Below are positions 7,153 to 9,670 of a stretch of DNA of 9,670 nucleotides, piece after piece. A program made the translations under genes and the position numbers. The first letter of the stretch is position 1. Every line of letters starts with the position of its first letter. Below the pieces are notes generated by a model. The model saw only the letters and a list, made by a program, of their open reading frames with translations, did no database searches and had not been told where the DNA came from. The stretch lies in the NCBI GenBank assembly GCA_031290375.1, contig JAITNR010000153.1, positions 1-9,670 of the forward strand, written 5' to 3'. Origin of the DNA: Prevotellaceae bacterium. GTDB taxonomy: Bacteria; Bacteroidota; Bacteroidia; Bacteroidales; Paludibacteraceae.

Positions 7153-7587
7153 TTATTCAAAGCCGGTAGAGCCAAATCCGCCTGTGCCTCTTTGAGTTTC
7201 GTCCAACACTTTGGCAGGTTGCCAGCCGATATGCTCGTGCTTTGCGATGATAATTTGAGCAATACGTTCTCCATCATTTATGATAAACTTTTCATTGGAA
7301 AGATTAACCAGAATCACGCAAACCTCCCCTCGATAATCGGCATCAATAGTGCCGGGAGAGTTCAGTACGGTAATTCCTTTTTTGATTGCCAAGCCGCTAC
7401 GGGGACGTACCTGTGCCTCATAGCCTTCGGGCAATGCTATAAACAGCCCTGTCGGCACCAAGCACCGTTCAAGCGGTTGTAGCGTAACAGGTTCGGCAAG
7501 ATTTGCCCTGATGTCCATTCCTGCCGAGTGTTCTGTTTCATACTCAGGTAATTGGTGATGTGAATGATTGACTATTTTTATCTTCAT
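7153..7587 (-). CDS. dut: dUTP diphosphatase (dUTPase), trimeric type
   Basis: The enzyme hydrolyses dUTP to dUMP and diphosphate, keeping uracil out of DNA and supplying dUMP for thymidylate synthesis. All five motifs of trimeric dUTPases are present, numbered from the ATG at 7587: AGMDIRA (22-28), RPRSGLA (61-67), GTIDADYRGEV (79-89, with the catalytic Asp and uracil-pocket Tyr), GERIAQIII (106-114) and the flexible C-terminal RGTGGFGSTG (133-142). The length of 144 residues is normal. A longer reading from TTG at 7593 adds only two residues (M-L), and I prefer the ATG because MKIKIVN is the usual beginning. The gene lies 29 bases after a 38-codon remnant ORF and 49 bases before the TPR gene. 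No promoter box is visible just upstream, so it is probably transcribed from the serS side. Confidence 0.97.
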   Translation of the reverse strand: MKIKIVNHSHHQLPEYETEHSAGMDIRANLAEPVTLQPLERCLVPTGLFIALPEGYEAQVRPRSGLAIKKGITVLNSPGTIDADYRGEVCVILVNLSNEKFIINDGERIAQIIIAKHEHIGWQPAKVLDETQRGTGGFGSTGFE

Positions 7588-7616
7588 AAGCAATGATTAA
7601 TTGTTTTTTATTATTC

Positions 7617-7733
7617 TCACTCAGTTAGCGTGCCGCCACTGATAGACCCACGTAAGGCTCCTGTTGTGCCACTCTGCGAAAAACCTGCTACCGCTATCAA
7701 TGAGGCGACCATTAAAAGTAAATACCTTTTCAT
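7617..7733 (-). pseudogene. 38-codon signal-peptide ORF, likely remnant of an outer-membrane protein gene
   Basis: Between serS and dut the minus strand encodes a short ORF from ATG (7733-7731) to TGA (7619-7617). Its first 20 residues are a convincing signal peptide: basic MKRY, hydrophobic LLLMVASLIAVAGF, then cleavage around SQ. The mature stub, SGTTGALRGSISGGTLTE, resembles the beginning of proteins with a CarboxypepD-regulatory-like plug (as in TonB-dependent receptors), where phrases like TTGSLRGxV follow the signal. The remaining hundreds of residues are absent and dut begins 29 bases later. It is probably the 5' end left by a deletion. It could alternatively be a genuine small secreted peptide or a leader ORF upstream of dut. 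I cannot decide between these from one sequence. Confidence 0.55.
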
Positions 7734-7801
7734 AAAATTCATTTTTTATTTGAAATTCATTCAATTATATTTTTTTATTTTAGGATGGACATAAGGGTCG
7801 C

Positions 7802-9076
7802 CTACGGAATAAAATCAAATCCACAATATGGCACCAAAACTTTTGGTATTTTTATGCCGTTCTCTGTCTGGTTGTTTTCGAGCAATGCGGCTACTATTCG
7901 GGGCAGAGCCAAAGCACTGCCGTTGAGAGTATGGCAGAGTTCGGTTTTGCCTTCGGCGTTTTTGTAGCGACATTTGAGGCGATTTGCCTGATAACTTTCA
8001 AAATTGGATACAGAACTAACCTCAAGCCACCGCTTTTGAGCAGCAGAATATACCTCAAAATCAAACGTAATGCTTGACGTAAAGGACATATCGCCTGCAC
8101 ACAGCCGAAGAATGCGGTATGGCAATTCGAGTTTTTGCACAAGATTTTCAACGTGAAGTATCATCTCTTCGAGGCTCTGATAGGAGTGTTCGGGCGTGTC
8201 AATACGCACAATTTCTACTTTGTTGAACTGGTGAAGACGATTTAAACCTCTCACGTCTTTGCCGTAAGACCCCGCCTCACGCCTGAAACAAGCCGAATAG
8301 GCACATAGCTTGGCAGGCAACTGCTTTTCAATCAAAATCACATCGCGGAAAATATTGGTAACAGGCACTTCCGCCGTAGGAATGAGATACAAATCGTCAG
8401 CCGTTGCGTGATACATTTGTCCCTCCTTGTCAGGCAGTTGCCCTGTGCCATAGCCCGAACTTGCATTGACCACGTATGGCGGTTCTATTTCCAAATAACC
8501 CGCCTCTCTTGCCTGGTCAAGAAAAAAGTTTATCAAAGCACGCTGCAACTGAGCTCCTTTGCCTTTATAAACAGGGAACCCTGCACCGGCAATCTTTACT
8601 CCGAGTTCAAAATCTATCAGGTCATACTTTTTTGCCAATTCCCAATGAGGAACTGCGTTTTCGTTCAGTTGTGGAGTTTGTCCTCCCTGACGCTCAATTA
8701 CGTTGTCTTCGGCAGACCGCCCGTCAGGCACACTATCATTGGGCAGATTAGGTACTTGAAGAAGTTTTTCTCGCACACCATTCTCCAAATCATCAAGTTT
8801 TGAACTCAAAACCTTGCTTTGTTCCTTATACTGAGCCGTTTGCGTTCGTGCCTCTTCCGCCTGCGACCTGTTACCTGCCTGCATCAAAGCACCAATTGAC
8901 TTTGCAATGGCATTGGATTTTGCCAGAATGTTATCGAGTTCATTTTGCACGGTTCGCCTTTGAGCATCAAGCTCAATTATTTCATTTATAATACTTTGAG
9001 CATTGGCAAAATGCTTTTTTTCCAATCCTTTGACCACCAAATCACGGTTTTCGATAATGGTTTTTAGAGATAGCAT
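7802..9076 (-). CDS. serS: Seryl-tRNA synthetase
   Basis: The 424-residue class II aminoacyl-tRNA synthetase attaches serine to tRNA-Ser (and to tRNA-Sec where that exists). The N-terminal helical hairpin that grips the long variable arm of the tRNA spans about 27-103. The catalytic domain follows: EIEPPYVV (196-203, motif 1 region), the serine-binding TAEVP (234-238), motif 2 FRREAGSYGKDVRGLNRLHQF (264-284) and motif 3 NGSALALPRIVAALLENNQ (385-403). The stretch LEVSSVSNFESYQANR (351-366), which lines the active site, is also intact. Length and the final PKVLVPYCGFDFI are normal for the family. ATG at 9074-9076 gives the usual beginning MLSLKTIIENRD. A TAACTTTG box about 50 bases upstream probably drives it. 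It is essential, which limits loss of this region by recombination. Confidence 0.98.
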   Translation of the reverse strand: MLSLKTIIENRDLVVKGLEKKHFANAQSIINEIIELDAQRRTVQNELDNILAKSNAIAKSIGALMQAGNRSQAEEARTQTAQYKEQSKVLSSKLDDLENGVREKLLQVPNLPNDSVPDGRSAEDNVIERQGGQTPQLNENAVPHWELAKKYDLIDFELGVKIAGAGFPVYKGKGAQLQRALINFFLDQAREAGYLEIEPPYVVNASSGYGTGQLPDKEGQMYHATADDLYLIPTAEVPVTNIFRDVILIEKQLPAKLCAYSACFRREAGSYGKDVRGLNRLHQFNKVEIVRIDTPEHSYQSLEEMILHVENLVQKLELPYRILRLCAGDMSFTSSITFDFEVYSAAQKRWLEVSSVSNFESYQANRLKCRYKNAEGKTELCHTLNGSALALPRIVAALLENNQTENGIKIPKVLVPYCGFDFIP

Positions 9077-9128
9077 ATATTGATTTGTGAATTATAAGTT
9101 ATGATTTCAGGAATATTAAATCTCGCTG

Positions 9129-9136
9129 CAAAGTTA
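9129..9136 (-). promoter_or_regulatory. serS promoter, -7 box
   Basis: On the minus strand this reads TAACTTTG followed by CAGCGAG, a full match to the Bacteroidota -7 element. Transcription would begin near 9122, giving a leader of about 45 bases before the serS ATG. No clear TTTG lies 19-21 bases upstream, so the -33 element is weak. As few promoter candidates lie in the following gaps, it may serve much of the leftward block. Confidence 0.5.
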
Positions 9137-9246
9137 CAATATTTTTGTCAATAAAGTATTTGAAATAGCTTACGTTTTCAGAAAAAAGAAAAGCACGCAA
9201 ATGACACAGAATTTTACACTGTTGATTATCACATGATTTTTTTACA

Positions 9247-9360
9247 TGAATATTGTATCTAATACCCAAATCACTTCCAAATACCCGTCATTGTGGTTGT
9301 GGGTTGTAGTCCGCAATGACGGCACTTTTGTTACTTTTTAGGTTAAATATACGATATCCA
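9247..9360 (-). repeat. MITE/REP-like foldback element, copy 2 (inverted)
   Basis: Two arms of exactly 50 bases (9247-9296 and 9311-9360) flank a 14-base centre. By my count 32 positions pair perfectly and two more as G-T. The inner 12 bases (CCGTCATTGTGG with CCGCAATGACGG) pair fully with one wobble. On the minus strand the arm ending AACAAAAGTGCCGTCATTGCGG corresponds to AACAAAAGTGTCGTCATTGCGG of the copy at 147-244, and the other arm shares AATGACGGGTATTTGG with it, with one G inserted in copy 1. It is therefore the same family in opposite orientation. It lies upstream of serS, beyond the promoter. Confidence 0.7.
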
Positions 9361-9420
9361 TTTTTTTTAACCCACATTGCATTCTATCAGGTATGAAAGT
9401 GGTTGTAATCAAAGAAATCC

Positions 9421-9435
9421 ATTTTTAGAAATTCC
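9421..9435 (-). repeat. Possible right terminal inverted repeat of an IS5-type element
   Basis: ATTTTTAGAAATTCC is, on the minus strand, GGAATTTCTAAAAAT. This aligns with GGCACTTCTAAAAAT at the window start with two differences. It stands alone without transposase sequence nearby. If genuine, it is an IS scar; a 15-base AT-rich match can also be chance. Confidence 0.25.
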
Positions 9436-9436
9436 G

Positions 9437-9483
9437 ATTTGTACACTACAAATTTTCGTTTTGTGAAGGGTTGCGATTTGTAG
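9437..9483. repeat. ATTTGTA/TACAAAT inverted-repeat cluster
   Basis: ATTTGTA (9437-9443), a three-base spacer CAC and TACAAAT (9447-9453) make a perfect 7-bp dyad. ATTTGTAG repeats at 9476-9483 and is the reverse complement of CTACAAAT at 9446-9453, so two alternative hairpins are possible. The layout resembles an operator or a transposon end, but no regulated gene is visible close by. Confidence 0.4.
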
Positions 9484-9503
9484 TTTAGCTTGCTGTAAAT
9501 AGC

Positions 9504-9610
9504 CCTGACTTCGACGGTCAAAAATCACAAAGTACTATTACTCAATGGCTTACCAAAACAGCGAGCCACTACACTTTTTAATTTTCGAGTAATTGATAAG
9601 GCACTAAACT
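9504..9610 (+). repeat. Dispersed repeat, copy 2 (107 bp)
   Basis: This copy has the same sequence and orientation as 669-777, with two substitutions and two fewer T in the T-run. Sequence outside the shared block differs on both sides, which defines its ends fairly sharply at CCTGACTT and CACTAAACT. Unlike copy 1 it has no promoter box just upstream. The reading frame starting at 9499 stays open through the repeat to the window end (57 codons) but has no usual start codon in its first part. Confidence 0.85.
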
Positions 9611-9670
9611 TCGGTGTTTTTTCATTGCTTGATATATTGTTTGTGTGTCTTTTGACGTTTTGGCAGGCAA

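Larger units (their letters stand above)
9361..9503. other. Intergenic stretch without a recognised gene
   Basis: Between the second foldback and the second dispersed repeat I find no ORF, tRNA or promoter box. It holds a possible IS terminus at 9421-9435 and a cluster of ATTTGTA/TACAAAT words at 9437-9483. It is probably non-coding. Confidence 0.5.

Noticed and set aside
7588..7593. TTG start two codons upstream of the dut ATG
   Set aside because: It adds only two residues. The ATG at 7587 gives the normal beginning of the family, so the longer form is unlikely.
8408..8803. 131-codon plus-strand ORF opposite serS
   Set aside because: It is antisense to the catalytic domain of serS and is best explained by the codon pattern of that gene.
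839..9076. The gene block as a composite transposon or genomic island
   Set aside because: serS and dut are core genes, the codon use looks uniform by eye, and no working transposase or recombinase is present. The flanking repeats are more simply independent insertions.
669..9610. The two dispersed repeats as part of a CRISPR array or as att sites of an integrated element
   Set aside because: There are only two copies 8.8 kb apart with no spacers or cas genes, and the enclosed genes are housekeeping without an integrase.

Overview
The window looks like a chromosomal stretch from an AT-rich Bacteroidota, most likely of the order Bacteroidales. The grounds are the protein families present, start codons without Shine-Dalgarno sequences, and -7 promoter boxes of the Bacteroidota type (TAnnTTTG). 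Stop codons TAA, TAG and TGA are all used, so the genetic code is standard.

From about 839 to 9076 all genes read leftwards on the minus strand. In transcription order they are serS (seryl-tRNA synthetase), a 38-codon leader-like remnant of a secreted or outer-membrane protein, dut (dUTPase), a periplasmic TPR protein, a DUF4292 (LolB-like) lipoprotein, an EnvC-like protein with a catalytically dead LytM domain, an M20 metallopeptidase and a YegS/DagK-type lipid kinase. Most gaps are 20 to 50 bases and only one contains even a weak promoter candidate, so long polycistronic transcription is likely. Three consecutive genes (TPR, DUF4292, EnvC-like) are exported and point to a cell-envelope role. 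dut and serS are housekeeping genes.

Both flanks hold non-coding, repeat-rich DNA. The left flank (1-838) has a possible insertion-sequence terminus at base 1, a good rightward promoter, a 98-bp foldback element, a fragment of an IS5-family transposase cut at both ends, a second rightward promoter, a 109-bp dispersed repeat and a 21-bp tandem duplication that contains the stop codon of the lipid-kinase gene. The right flank (9077-9670) carries the serS promoter, a second foldback of the same family in the opposite orientation, a possible matching IS terminus, and a second, near-identical copy of the dispersed repeat in direct orientation.

The gene block itself is conventional. The parts worth a second look are the repeat families that bracket it, the truncated leader ORF upstream of dut, and the loss of every zinc ligand in the EnvC-like protein. 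I see no defence system, CRISPR array, tRNA or rRNA. I do not find convincing evidence for a wholly new system.
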